In this document: piece after piece, positions 24,151-32,606 of the stretch
Layout of the letters: each line of letters starts with the position of its first letter
Numbering within the stretch: position 1 is the stretch's first letter
NCBI GenBank assembly: GCA_903821605.1
Contig: CAIJLZ010000009.1
Location: 1 to 34,358, forward strand
Direction: 5' to 3'
Length of the DNA stretch: 34,358 bases
Source of the DNA: an uncultured Sphingomonadales bacterium
GTDB lineage: Bacteria; Pseudomonadota; Alphaproteobacteria; Sphingomonadales; Sphingomonadaceae
Translations under genes and position numbers: made by a program
The notes under the pieces: model-generated
Seen by the model: only the letters and a program-made list of their open reading frames with translations
Databases searched by the model: none
Told to the model about the DNA's origin: nothing

Positions 24151-25460
24151 ATCTTGGTCCGGATTTTGCGAAGAACATAGATGCTGGCGCCAAACATCAG
24201 GCAGAGCGTCACAATATCAGCCGCCACACGCGCCCATGCCGCGCCAATCGCCCCCATATATTCCAGCATGGCATACATGGCGATCAGCAATACAGCCGTC
24301 CCGATCAGACGAATAGTGATCAGGGTCCGGGGTCGCCCGACCGACAAGAGCAGCGGCTCGCAACTGACAGAGATTATCTGAAGGCAGGCCGAAAGGCCCA
24401 GCACCAACAAAAATGGATAGGCCCCGATAAATTGCGGCCCGGACATCAAGAGCAGAATCGGCTTACCGAGAAAAATGATCACCGGGGCAATCACGGCCAC
24501 AATCCCCAACGCCACAAGCGTCAGCTTGATGAACAAGGACATGGTCTTGCCCAGCCCTTCTTTGGCAAACACATGCGCCATTTCGGTAAAGCTGGCGAGA
24601 TTGATCAATCCCCCCAACAGGCTGATCGTCTGTGTCAACTGATGCGCAAGGCGATACAGCCCCGCCTCCGCCACGCCTGCGAACGACCCGACCAACAAGG
24701 TCGGCAACTGGTGGCCGACCGCATAAGCCGATTCACCGACATTGCTCGCCAGCAACATCGCGGGCAGCCCCTCATTTTCACGCCACGCCCGCCGCCATGC
24801 GCCCACAACAGGCGCATCATAAGAGCGGCGCAACTGGCGCGCAGCCAGTCCCCAGAAAACAACCGTGCTGAGCAATTCCCCCACTGACCAGACCAACAAG
24901 AACATGCCAAGCGTCGGTTCGACCAGCAGTGCAAGCAATGAACCCGTCAACTTAACCGTCGGCACCACCGCTTCGGCCAGTGCCGCCAGTCGGAATTGAT
25001 GCTGCAGCCGCAATATGCCGCGCGGCACATTGCGAACCGAAAACATCATCATCGCCGCATAGGCAAAAGCAATCCATGCAAGCTCATCGGCAATGCCAAG
25101 CCGTGCCCGGCCAAGCCACAGGATCAACCCGACGGCGACCGTGCCCATCGCCGCCGTCACGATATCAATCACGGTACAGAAACGGATCAGGCGGAACAGC
25201 CCCAGATCATTCTGCGCATTGATATGTTCATGGCCATATTTGATGAGCACCTGCCAGATGTTGAAGCTCAACACCAACTGCAACATGGCGACCGTGCCGA
25301 GGACCAGCGCAAACGCACCATAGCCCGCCGGGCCAAGGCTATGCGTGATAATAGAGAGATAGATCAGGCTCAGGACAGCGCCATAGCCTTTACCGCTGAG
25401 AATCCAGCCGAGATGCTGCAATATTCGCGCAAAGGGCTTTTTGTCACCCACGGCCGTCAT
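24147..25460 (-). CDS. Oligosaccharide flippase / polysaccharide export membrane protein (Wzx-like)
   Basis: 437 residues, nearly all hydrophobic segments; about 12 membrane helices are apparent, for example GYGAVLSLIYLSIITHSLGP, FALVLGTVAMLQLVLSFNIW, LVALGIVAVIAPVIIFLG and AYPFLLVLGLSACLQII. The N-terminal GYGAFALVLGTVAML stretch is typical of the polysaccharide-transport (PST/MOP) superfamily. It moves lipid-linked oligosaccharide across the inner membrane. The stop overlaps the glycerophosphotransferase-like start by 4 bases, and a GGGGGGCGAGGG tract lies just upstream of its ATG. It diverges from a broken glycosyltransferase gene. Confidence 0.85.
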   Translation of the reverse strand: MTAVGDKKPFARILQHLGWILSGKGYGAVLSLIYLSIITHSLGPAGYGAFALVLGTVAMLQLVLSFNIWQVLIKYGHEHINAQNDLGLFRLIRFCTVIDIVTAAMGTVAVGLILWLGRARLGIADELAWIAFAYAAMMMFSVRNVPRGILRLQHQFRLAALAEAVVPTVKLTGSLLALLVEPTLGMFLLVWSVGELLSTVVFWGLAARQLRRSYDAPVVGAWRRAWRENEGLPAMLLASNVGESAYAVGHQLPTLLVGSFAGVAEAGLYRLAHQLTQTISLLGGLINLASFTEMAHVFAKEGLGKTMSLFIKLTLVALGIVAVIAPVIIFLGKPILLLMSGPQFIGAYPFLLVLGLSACLQIISVSCEPLLLSVGRPRTLITIRLIGTAVLLIAMYAMLEYMGAIGAAWARVAADIVTLCLMFGASIYVLRKIRTKI

Positions 25461-25689
25461 ACCCTCGCCCCCCTACTCCGCAAGCCATGGCAATTGCAGG
25501 GCAAAAAGCCAAGTGTCGATGGTGGTGCACCACATATCATGCGCAGCGCCATATCTCCTTTCCGGGCTTAAGGCACCCCCCATCGCACATTGACCTGTGT
25601 CGCCGCTCTCAGCCCAGCCTCATCCCCGGTTGAGCATCGCCCCACAAGACGATAAAATTTGACGATGATGCGCCAATTTGGCCCCGCGC

Positions 25690-26204
25690 GCGGGTGCTTG
25701 TCCGGGCACTGACGCGAAAATTTCATGGCAATCCGACCAAAGATCACCAGCCCCATTGTCTGGTACCGCGACGATGGCGATGGGCGATGGCCGCCCATTC
25801 GCATCCACCGATGCGGTTTGGCCGTTGAGCGATGCCGAAACACGGGAACTGGCCGCCCATTTCTGCCGTTCGGCGCGCCATATGCGGACTGTCGCCAACC
25901 CCTATGTCACCCCTACGATGGTCGCAGCCGGGCAAGCGCTTCCAGCGAGTAATAAGGTCAAGCAGGTGATTGCCGTTGGCCGTCTGGCACCCCAGAAGCA
26001 GCTCGACCCGTGCTGCAACGTGCTGATCTGATGGTTTTGCCATCACGATATGAGGGCCTGCCCACCGTTGTGCTGGAAGCATTGGCCGCCAATTGCTCGG
26101 TCATTTCGACCGACTGTTTTCCATGCGCGCGCGAATTGCTGGCGGAGGCCCCGGGATGCGGGATCATCGAACATCCGGCACCCGCCGCGTCAACAGCAGC
26201 ATAG
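25690..26204 (+). pseudogene. Family-4 glycosyltransferase pseudogene with internal deletion and frameshift
   Basis: One frame up to a TGA at 26029-26031 carries HMRTVANPYVTPTMVAAGQA, then KQVIAVGRLAPQKQLD, the hinge motif of GT4 (GT-B) glycosyltransferases. A second frame from about 26010 carries LQRADLMVLPSRYEGLPTVV with LEALAANCSVISTDC, the nucleotide-sugar-binding end. Between these motifs a working enzyme has about 60 more residues, so the region was deleted and the reading frame shifted at about 26000-26010. Most of the N-terminal domain is also missing or scrambled. It lies beside the flippase, consistent with decay of a surface glycan locus. Confidence 0.78.
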
Positions 26205-26299
26205 CGGATGCATATTCCGCTATCGGGAACGGCCGCTATCGACCATAATATGTCCTGATTTTCGTTTGAACGCGGCATATTTCGACGGGGGAGAGCTGC

Positions 26300-26935
26300 A
26301 TGTATCTGCCTGCCATTTTTCGTGAAGAGCGCCCCGAAATCCTTCAAGCCGCGATGCGCGACCATCCGTTGGCGACACTGGTGACCCATGGGCCAGCCGG
26401 GCTTGAAGCCAATCTTGTGCCTTTCATATTGCTCAACGATCCACATGGCCGGCATGTGTTGCGCGCTCATTTGGCGATCGCCAACCCGCAAATCGCCGAC
26501 TTGCGGCGCGGCACAGAAGCGCTGGTCATCTTTCAAGGGCCGCAGGCCTATATCTCGCCGACATGGTATCCGACCAAGCAAGAGCACGGCAAGGTTGTCC
26601 CCACCTGGAACTATGTCGTCGTGCAGGCATGGGGACGCCCTCAAGTGATCGATGACGCAGATTGGCTTCGCGCCCAAGTCTGCGATCTCACGAACCAACA
26701 GGAACAACATCAGGCCGCGCCATGGTCGCTCGATGATGCCCCGCCCGCCTATATTGCAGCGCAATTAAAGGCGATTGTCGGTGTGGAAATTCCGATTGAT
26801 CGGCTGGAAGGCAAATGGAAAACAAGCCAGAATCAGCCCGCGATAAACCGATGCGGCGTGGTCGCCGGATTGTCGAGCATGGATCCGAAATCACCGATGG
26901 CGGCGCTCATCGAAAAATCGGGGCAGCGGGATTAA
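26300..26935 (+). CDS. paiB: PaiB-like FMN-binding protein
   Basis: 211 residues matching the PaiB / FMN-binding negative transcriptional regulator family: MYLPAIFREERPEILQAAMR, HPLATLVTHGPAGLEANLVP, LRAHLAIANPQ, VIFQGPQAYISPTWYPTKQE with VVPTWNYVVVQAWG, and a C-terminal LEGKWKTSQNQP. The split-barrel fold binds FMN. In Bacillus, PaiB with the acetyltransferase PaiA affects sporulation and degradative enzyme genes; here a GNAT gene follows directly, a similar pairing. The start has GGGGGAGAG 6 bases ahead. The function in this organism is not known. Confidence 0.88.
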   Translation: MYLPAIFREERPEILQAAMRDHPLATLVTHGPAGLEANLVPFILLNDPHGRHVLRAHLAIANPQIADLRRGTEALVIFQGPQAYISPTWYPTKQEHGKVVPTWNYVVVQAWGRPQVIDDADWLRAQVCDLTNQQEQHQAAPWSLDDAPPAYIAAQLKAIVGVEIPIDRLEGKWKTSQNQPAINRCGVVAGLSSMDPKSPMAALIEKSGQRD

Positions 26936-26971
26936 GTCCGCGCCCGCCTGTCAGTTATTTGGAGATTATAA

Positions 26972-27475
26972 ATGTCGCAGCCAGCGCTCCCCATCCAATG
27001 GGATGCATCCGGCCCGTGCGTGGTCGCGGGATCGGCATTATTGGCATTGAACAACGCCCATGCCGTTGAGCTATCATGGCTTGAACCAGCGCGGTTCGCC
27101 CAGCTTGTTGCCACCGCGTTTCTGGCGCGACGGGTTGGCGATGCGGATGCCATGATCATCGCCTTTGACCAGAGCGCCGATTATGACAGTCCCAATTTCA
27201 CCTGGTTCCGCTCGCGGTTCGCGCGTTTCGTCTATGTCGACCGGCTGGTCGTGGCCGACCATGCCCGGGGCCGTGGCCTTGCGCTCAAGCTTTATGACGA
27301 ATTGATCGCCGCCGCACGCGCCGCCGGTCATGATTGTATCGTCTGCGAGGTCAATTCAGACCCGCCCAACCCCGCGTCCGACGCATTGCACGCCAAATTG
27401 GGTTTTGAAGAAGTGGGCCATGCCAGCCTGTATCACGGCGATAAAACGGTCCGCTATCTGATGCGCCGCGTCTAA
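26972..27475 (+). CDS. GNAT-family N-acetyltransferase
   Basis: 167 residues with the GNAT core: FVYVDRLVVADHARGRGLAL (about 90-109, where ARGRGLA is the acetyl-CoA pyrophosphate loop Q/RxxGxG/A), CIVCEVNSDPPNPASDALHA and KLGFEEVGHASLYHG near the end. The substrate, a small amine or a protein, is not predictable. GGAG lies 7 bases before the ATG. It is 36 bases after the PaiB-like gene, so they are probably co-transcribed and may work as a pair. The gene ends convergently with the E2 gene. Confidence 0.86.
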   Translation: MSQPALPIQWDASGPCVVAGSALLALNNAHAVELSWLEPARFAQLVATAFLARRVGDADAMIIAFDQSADYDSPNFTWFRSRFARFVYVDRLVVADHARGRGLALKLYDELIAAARAAGHDCIVCEVNSDPPNPASDALHAKLGFEEVGHASLYHGDKTVRYLMRRV

Positions 27476-27514
27476 CCCCCACACTGCCACGCCCTTGATC
27501 CCCGCATGACGGGT

Positions 27515-28786
27515 TCAGACGAGCATGCCCAAGGGATGCTCGATCAAGCGGCGGAACGCATTCATGAAGGCCGCACCATCCGCGCCATCAATCGCGCGAT
27601 GATCGAAGCTGCCCGTCACCGTCATCACAGTCTCAATGGCGATTTGATCACCACGGACGACCGGACGACGTTCGCCTGCGGCGATGGCCATAATCATGGC
27701 CTGCGGCGGGTTGATGACCGCGTCGAACTGCTTGATGCCGAACATGCCCATGTTCGAGATGCTTGCCGTGCCGCCTTGATATTCATGCGGCTGCAACTTG
27801 CCCTCACGGGCGCGGCCAGCGAGTTCCTTGATTTCCGTAGAAATGGCGGACAGGCTTTTGGCCTCCGCCCCCTTCACCACCGGCGTGATCAGCCCGTTCG
27901 GAATGGATACCGCGACCGAAATATCGGCGCGCTGATAGAGCAGCAGCGTGTCGCCCGCAAATGAGACATTGCACTGCGGCACCTTGATCAGCGCCAGCGC
28001 CAACGCCTTCACCAGCATATCATTGACCGAAAGCTTGATCCCCTGCGTGCCGAGCGTGTCGTTAATCTCGCTCCGCAAGGCGAGCAAGGCATCAAGCCGA
28101 ACATCCACCGTAAGATAAATATGCGGGATCTGCTGCTTGGACTCAGTCAGGCGGCGCGCAATGGTCTTACGCATCGATGACAGCTTGATCACATCATGCG
28201 GAATGTCCCGCTGCGCGCTCAAATCGAACGGCGTCGATGCGCTGGCGACCGGTAGTGCGGCAGCAACAGGCGCGACCGGCGATGCGATCTCCAGATCCGC
28301 CTTGACGATCCGCCCCCCCGGACCGGAACCCGCCAGCCCGTCCAGTTCAATAGCCCGTGCGGCGGCGAGACGCCGGGCCAGCGGACTGGCCTTCACACGG
28401 TCTTGAGAAATGACCATCGGCGCAACCACAGGCACCGCTTCAGATGCCGATAGACGAGCAGGTGCGAGATCGGGCGCCGCTCGCATTGTAACGGGTGTAA
28501 CAGCGGTCGGCGCCACCGGCGGCACCGCTGCGACCCCCGCCTCTCCCGCCTCGCCAATAAGGGCGATCGGCGTGCCGACCGGCACATCCTGCGTGCCTTC
28601 GGCGATCAAGAGCGCGATCACAACACCTTCATCGGCGGATTCCACCTCCATCGTCGCCTTGTCGGTCTCAATCTCGGCAATCAGATCGCCCGCGCGGATT
28701 TCGTCACCGATCTTGACGAGCCATTTCGCAATCGCCCCCTTTTCCATCGTCGGCGAAAGGGCGGGCATCTTCACTTCAACAGACAT
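27515..28786 (-). CDS. 2-oxoacid dehydrogenase E2 (dihydrolipoamide acyltransferase)
   Basis: 423 residues in the E2 order. The lipoyl domain is at 1-80 with the lipoylated Lys43 in [12 protein letters not shown]. An Ala/Pro linker follows, then a peripheral subunit-binding domain ([20 protein letters not shown], then [12 protein letters not shown], about 135-170). The catalytic domain from about 195 carries [20 protein letters not shown] and the active-site [13 protein letters not shown] near the C-terminus. It transfers the acyl group from E1 to CoA. It starts two bases after the E1 stop, so the two are coupled. No E3 gene is adjacent, so a shared lipoamide dehydrogenase is needed. Confidence 0.9.
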   Translation of the reverse strand: MSVEVKMPALSPTMEKGAIAKWLVKIGDEIRAGDLIAEIETDKATMEVESADEGVVIALLIAEGTQDVPVGTPIALIGEAGEAGVAAVPPVAPTAVTPVTMRAAPDLAPARLSASEAVPVVAPMVISQDRVKASPLARRLAAARAIELDGLAGSGPGGRIVKADLEIASPVAPVAAALPVASASTPFDLSAQRDIPHDVIKLSSMRKTIARRLTESKQQIPHIYLTVDVRLDALLALRSEINDTLGTQGIKLSVNDMLVKALALALIKVPQCNVSFAGDTLLLYQRADISVAVSIPNGLITPVVKGAEAKSLSAISTEIKELAGRAREGKLQPHEYQGGTASISNMGMFGIKQFDAVINPPQAMIMAIAAGERRPVVRGDQIAIETVMTVTGSFDHRAIDGADGAAFMNAFRRLIEHPLGMLV

Positions 28787-28788
28787 GA

Positions 28789-31143
28789 TCAGGCTCCGAT
28801 GAACAGTTCGGCGGCGGCTTCGACAATCGCGTCGGCGTCCAGCCGGTAGCTATGATAGAGGTCGATCAGATCGCCCGTCTGGCCGAACCGGTCCACGCCC
28901 AATGGGCTGACCCGCATCCCCTTCACCCCGCCAAGCCACGACAATGCGCCGGGCGAACCATCGATGATGGTGATCAGCCCGGCTTGCGCGGGCAATGCCG
29001 CCAACAACGTCTCGGCATGGCAGGGCGTGGCAGGCTTGTCCGTCCAACGTGCCGCACGACGCGCGGACCATCCGCGATGCAGCAGGTCGGGCGAGGTCAC
29101 ATTCAACAGACCGATACCGGGCATGTCTTCCGCGAGTTGCTCCCATGCGGCCAATGCTTCGGGCGCAATCGCTCCGGTAAACACAATCGCGGCCTCGGCC
29201 TGCGGGCCGGGGCGCTTGAGCCAATAGCCACCTTGAAGCGCATCGGCCTCCCAGTCGCTATCGGCACGCGCGACCTGCTCAATCGAACGCGTCGTCAGGC
29301 GGAGATAAGTCGAACCGCCGTCTGCGGCCTGCATATGTTCAAAGGCAAAGCGCATGAACAGCGCCAGTTCATCGGCATAAGCAGGTTCGAAATAGGTCAG
29401 GCCGGGCTGACCCATGCCAATCAAGGGGGTATTGATCGACTGGTGCGCGCCGCCTTCCGGCCCGAGTGTCACGCCCGAGGGTGTGGCGACCAGCAGGAAC
29501 CGGCTGTCCTGATAACAAGCGTAATTGAGCGCATCCAGACCGCGCGAAATGAACGGGTCATAGACCGTCCCAATCGGCAACAAGCGGGTGCCGAACAGCG
29601 GTGCGGCCAAGCCCGCCGCCGCCAGCATCAAGAACAGGTTGTTTTCGGCAATGCCGAGTTCGACATGCTGACCGGCGGCGTTCCCGGACCATTTCTGGGC
29701 CGAAGGTATTTTGGCCGCCTGAAACACATCCTGCAATTCCTGCCGCCGAAACAGGCCGCGCTGATTGACGAACGCGCCCAAATTGGTCGACACCGTCACA
29801 TCGGGCGAGGTCGTGAGAATATGATCAGCCAGCCCGCTCTCTATCGCGTCCTTTGACTTGGCGAGATCAAGCAGGATCCGGCCAAAGGCCGCCTGTGTCG
29901 ATTGTTCCTTGCCCTCTGGCACCGGCAAGCGCGCTGGCACCGCGACATTTGCCCCCGACGCCTTGGCCGTGACGCGGGCAATCGGGGAATGCGCGACAAA
30001 ATCCTGCATACTGGCCGCGACATGATCGCCCAGCCCGGCATAGGGTTCCCATTCGTCGCCCGGCGCGATGCCAAGGCTGTCGCGCAAACCCTCGATCTGC
30101 GTCGGGTTCATCAGCCCCGCATGATTGTCCTTATGCCCCGCAAATGGCAGGCCATAGCCCTTGACGGTATAAGCGATGAACATCGTCGGCACATCGTCAT
30201 TCGCTTCGGCAAAGGCGTCGATCAGTGTCTCGATGCAATGGCCGCCGAGATTGGTCATTAAATCGGCCAATGCCGCATCGTCAAATGTCGCGATCAGCTT
30301 CATCGCCTTGGTATCGCTGCCAATATCCCGCGTCAGCCGTTCGCGCCATGCCGGCCCACCCTGATAGGTGAGCGCCGCGAATTCCGCGTTCGGGCACTGA
30401 TCGATCCAATCCGAAATGGCCTGCCCACCGGGCTGCGCGAACACCTGCTTTTGTCGCTTACCGTGCTTGAGCGTCAGCACGCGCCAGCCGCAGGTCCGGA
30501 AAATATCGTCGAACCGGCCAAACATCCGGTCTGCCGTCGCATAATCCAGCGACTGGCGGTTATAATCGACGATCCACCAGCAATTGCGAATATCATGCTT
30601 ATAGGCCTCGATCAGGCATTCATAGATATTGCCCTCATCCAGTTCGGCATCGCCCATCAGCGCAATCATCCGCCCCGCGTCCGCCCGCTCCAACTGGCCA
30701 TGGGCAATGAGATAATCCTGCACCAGACTGGCAAAGGCGGTAATCGCCACGCCCAGCCCCACAGAACCGGTCGAAAAATCAACCGGGATCTTATCCTTGG
30801 TCCGGCTGGGATAGCTCTGCATCCCCCCCATGCCACGAAAGCGCTGCAACTGGTCCAGCGTTTGATTGCCAAGCAGATAATGGATCGCATGCAGCACCGG
30901 CCCCGCATGGGGTTTCACCGCCACCCGGTCATTCGGGCCAAGCGCATGGAAATATAGCGCCGACATGATCGCGGTCATCGAAGCGCAACTGGCCTGATGG
31001 CCGCCCACTTTCAGGCCGTCACGACTGTCGCGAATATGATTGGCATGGTGGATCGTCCAGGACGACAGCCAGCGCAACCGCTTGTCCAAGGTCTCAAGCG
31101 CCTGCACGGTATCCGCGCGGTCAAAGCTGCTGTGCTGGTTCAT
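28789..31143 (-). CDS. 2-oxoacid dehydrogenase E1, AceE / MdeB-like homodimeric transketolase type
   Basis: 784 residues from the ATG at 31143, preceded by GAGGAAC; in-frame starts at 31197 (ATG) and 31221 (TTG) would lengthen it. The N-terminal half holds the thiamine diphosphate and metal motif GDAELDEGN (164-172) with Asn195 (DYNRQSLD). Other AceE-type features are [41 protein letters not shown] and [12 protein letters not shown]. It decarboxylates a 2-oxoacid and acylates E2. The pyruvate E1 of E. coli (AceE) is about 890 residues; the shorter size and the divergent Lrp-type regulator recall Pseudomonas MdeB/MdeR, linked to 2-oxobutyrate from methionine. Substrate remains uncertain between pyruvate and 2-oxobutyrate. 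Confidence 0.85.
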   Translation of the reverse strand: MNQHSSFDRADTVQALETLDKRLRWLSSWTIHHANHIRDSRDGLKVGGHQASCASMTAIMSALYFHALGPNDRVAVKPHAGPVLHAIHYLLGNQTLDQLQRFRGMGGMQSYPSRTKDKIPVDFSTGSVGLGVAITAFASLVQDYLIAHGQLERADAGRMIALMGDAELDEGNIYECLIEAYKHDIRNCWWIVDYNRQSLDYATADRMFGRFDDIFRTCGWRVLTLKHGKRQKQVFAQPGGQAISDWIDQCPNAEFAALTYQGGPAWRERLTRDIGSDTKAMKLIATFDDAALADLMTNLGGHCIETLIDAFAEANDDVPTMFIAYTVKGYGLPFAGHKDNHAGLMNPTQIEGLRDSLGIAPGDEWEPYAGLGDHVAASMQDFVAHSPIARVTAKASGANVAVPARLPVPEGKEQSTQAAFGRILLDLAKSKDAIESGLADHILTTSPDVTVSTNLGAFVNQRGLFRRQELQDVFQAAKIPSAQKWSGNAAGQHVELGIAENNLFLMLAAAGLAAPLFGTRLLPIGTVYDPFISRGLDALNYACYQDSRFLLVATPSGVTLGPEGGAHQSINTPLIGMGQPGLTYFEPAYADELALFMRFAFEHMQAADGGSTYLRLTTRSIEQVARADSDWEADALQGGYWLKRPGPQAEAAIVFTGAIAPEALAAWEQLAEDMPGIGLLNVTSPDLLHRGWSARRAARWTDKPATPCHAETLLAALPAQAGLITIIDGSPGALSWLGGVKGMRVSPLGVDRFGQTGDLIDLYHSYRLDADAIVEAAAELFIGA

Positions 31144-31224
31144 CTGTTCCTCGGGTTTGACATGCTCGAACAGGTCTAGCCGGAACAGCCACGGCATGTC
31201 CTTGCGAACTGCGCTTCCCAATGG

Positions 31225-31242
31225 TGATATTTTGGCATATCA
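31225..31242. promoter_or_regulatory. Inverted repeat, candidate Lrp/AsnC operator
   Basis: TGATAT, six bases, ATATCA is a perfect 6-base inverted repeat 24 bases before the Lrp-type start and about 80 bases before the E1 start. Lrp/AsnC regulators bind imperfect palindromes in AT-rich DNA of their own divergent promoters, so autoregulation and control of the E1-E2 operon is likely. Confidence 0.5.
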
Positions 31243-31265
31243 TTTCAACATAGGAAATTTTTTGG

Positions 31266-31751
31266 ATGATCCTGCCAATGTTTAAACTGGATTCAATCGA
31301 TCACCGCATTCTGACCGAGATTCAGGCCAATGGCCGCATCACCAATCAGCAGCTCGCGGATCGGGTCGGTCTGTCGCCCAGCCCCTGCCTGCGGCGCGTG
31401 CGGATGCTGGAAGAGGCGGAGGTCATTAAAGGCTATGTGGGGCTGGTGGATCCCGATGCCATTGGCCTGTCGGTCACGGCTTTTGTCCGGATCCGTCTCG
31501 GCGGACAGGATGACGCGCATCTCGCCGCCTTCGAGGCCAAAATCGCGACCTTCCCCGAGGTCATGGAATGCTATCTCATGACGGGCGAGAGCGACTATCA
31601 GCTCCGCGTTGTCGTCCCCTCGCTCTCCGGGTTCGAGGATTTTCTCCGCCAAAAGCTGACCACCATCCCCGGCGTGTCACAAGTGACATCCAGCTTCGCC
31701 CTCCGCCCGGTGGTATATCGCACCGCACTGCCGCACGATGACAAGGGCTAG
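31266..31751 (+). CDS. Lrp/AsnC-family transcriptional regulator
   Basis: 161 residues with an N-terminal helix-turn-helix (LDSIDHRILTEIQANGRITN then QQLADRVGLSPSPCLRRVRM, the classic Lrp/AsnC signature) and a C-terminal RAM effector domain (VTAFVRIRLGG, FPEVMECYLMTGESDYQLRV). The start ATG at 31266 has AGGAAA eight bases ahead; an ATG four codons in is also possible. It diverges from the AceE-like E1 gene and probably responds to an amino acid or 2-oxoacid to control it. Its TAG stop shares the CTAG at 31748-31751 with the convergent TetR gene stop. Confidence 0.9.
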   Translation: MILPMFKLDSIDHRILTEIQANGRITNQQLADRVGLSPSPCLRRVRMLEEAEVIKGYVGLVDPDAIGLSVTAFVRIRLGGQDDAHLAAFEAKIATFPEVMECYLMTGESDYQLRVVVPSLSGFEDFLRQKLTTIPGVSQVTSSFALRPVVYRTALPHDDKG

Positions 31752-32443
31752 CCGGCGTCGCCGATCCGATGCAGCAGTGCCGCATAACGGGCGTTGATAT
31801 CGGCATGGGTGCGGCCTTTGGTGACGGCCAGCAGCACGAATAAAAAGCCAAGCCGCATTTCATCGGCAAGCGCATCGGCACTGACAAGATCAACCGCCCA
31901 ATGGCGGATCGCCGCCAGTTCGACTTCGACATGATGGTCGATCAGCCGCGCGCGGTCGACACCGGGGCGAAGCCCTGATGGCGGCACCTGATCCAGCCAC
32001 CGGATCATGCGGCTCGCAGGCAATGACCGAATAGCCTCCAACGCCGAGGTGATCGGCTTCAGGGAATAGAATATTTCCACCAGCGTCTTGGTATAGGCTG
32101 AGGTGCGGTCGATCTCTGCCGCAACCCGATCATATTCCGCCAACAACGACTCCAGATTGTCACCCAGCGGGGCCACCGCCCATTGATCACGCAACCCTTC
32201 GACATATGTCGTTACCGCATGGGCGAGTATCCCCTCCTTGTCGCCAAAGGCATGGTAAAGCGTGCGGGACGAGACTTCTGCCCGCCGGCTCAATTCCCGG
32301 ATATTGAAGCCGGATTGCCCCTGTTCCGCCAGTAAACCGCGCGCTTCCAATAAAATGCGTTCGCGGCGTTCCTGCATCAGCGGGCTTGAATAGCTCTGCC
32401 GTGCGCCTGCCGTTCGTGGTTGCCGGGTCAATCTGTCCTCCAT
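31748..32443 (-). CDS. TetR-family transcriptional regulator
   Basis: 231 residues from an ATG at 32443. An in-frame ATG at 32518 would add 25 residues, but it sits inside a perfect palindrome that is probably the operator, so the shorter form is preferred. The DNA-binding domain is clear: RRERILLEARGLLAEQGQSG then FNIRELSRRAEVSSRTLYHA followed by FGDKEGILAHAV (about 27-80), the standard TetR HTH. The C-terminal ligand domain is not assignable. It diverges from the Rieske oxygenase gene and probably represses it until a substrate binds. Confidence 0.88.
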   Translation of the reverse strand: MEDRLTRQPRTAGARQSYSSPLMQERRERILLEARGLLAEQGQSGFNIRELSRRAEVSSRTLYHAFGDKEGILAHAVTTYVEGLRDQWAVAPLGDNLESLLAEYDRVAAEIDRTSAYTKTLVEIFYSLKPITSALEAIRSLPASRMIRWLDQVPPSGLRPGVDRARLIDHHVEVELAAIRHWAVDLVSADALADEMRLGFLFVLLAVTKGRTHADINARYAALLHRIGDAG

Positions 32444-32511
32444 GCGCCCGTCAGGCGCTTTGGGTGTATCATATAGCGACCGACGCAGCAGAATCCATCT
32501 TCCCCAAAACG

Positions 32512-32523
32512 AAAACATGTTTT
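32512..32523. promoter_or_regulatory. Perfect palindrome, candidate TetR operator
   Basis: AAAACATGTTTT is a 12-base perfect palindrome in the gap between TetR and the Rieske oxygenase gene. It is about 70 bases upstream of the preferred TetR start and about 85 bases upstream of the oxygenase start. This is a typical place for a TetR site controlling both genes. Confidence 0.5.
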
Positions 32524-32566
32524 ACACTTCATGGCGACTGAAGAGACGCCCGCCAAGGACGCTGTC

Positions 32567-32590
32567 TGTCAATTGCCCTCACAATTGTCA
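32567..32590. promoter_or_regulatory. Second inverted repeat before the Rieske oxygenase gene
   Basis: TGTCAATTG, six bases, CAATTGTCA is an inverted repeat with one mismatch, ending 17 bases before the oxygenase start and just ahead of its AGGAGAG site. It could be a second operator or a leader-mRNA hairpin that affects translation. Confidence 0.4.
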
Positions 32591-32606
32591 TCACAGGAGA
32601 GTGATC

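Noticed and set aside
27521-27541. Hairpin GAGCAT...ATGCTC near the E2 stop
   Set aside because: It lies inside the coding sequence before the stop and has no T run, so it is not convincing as a terminator.
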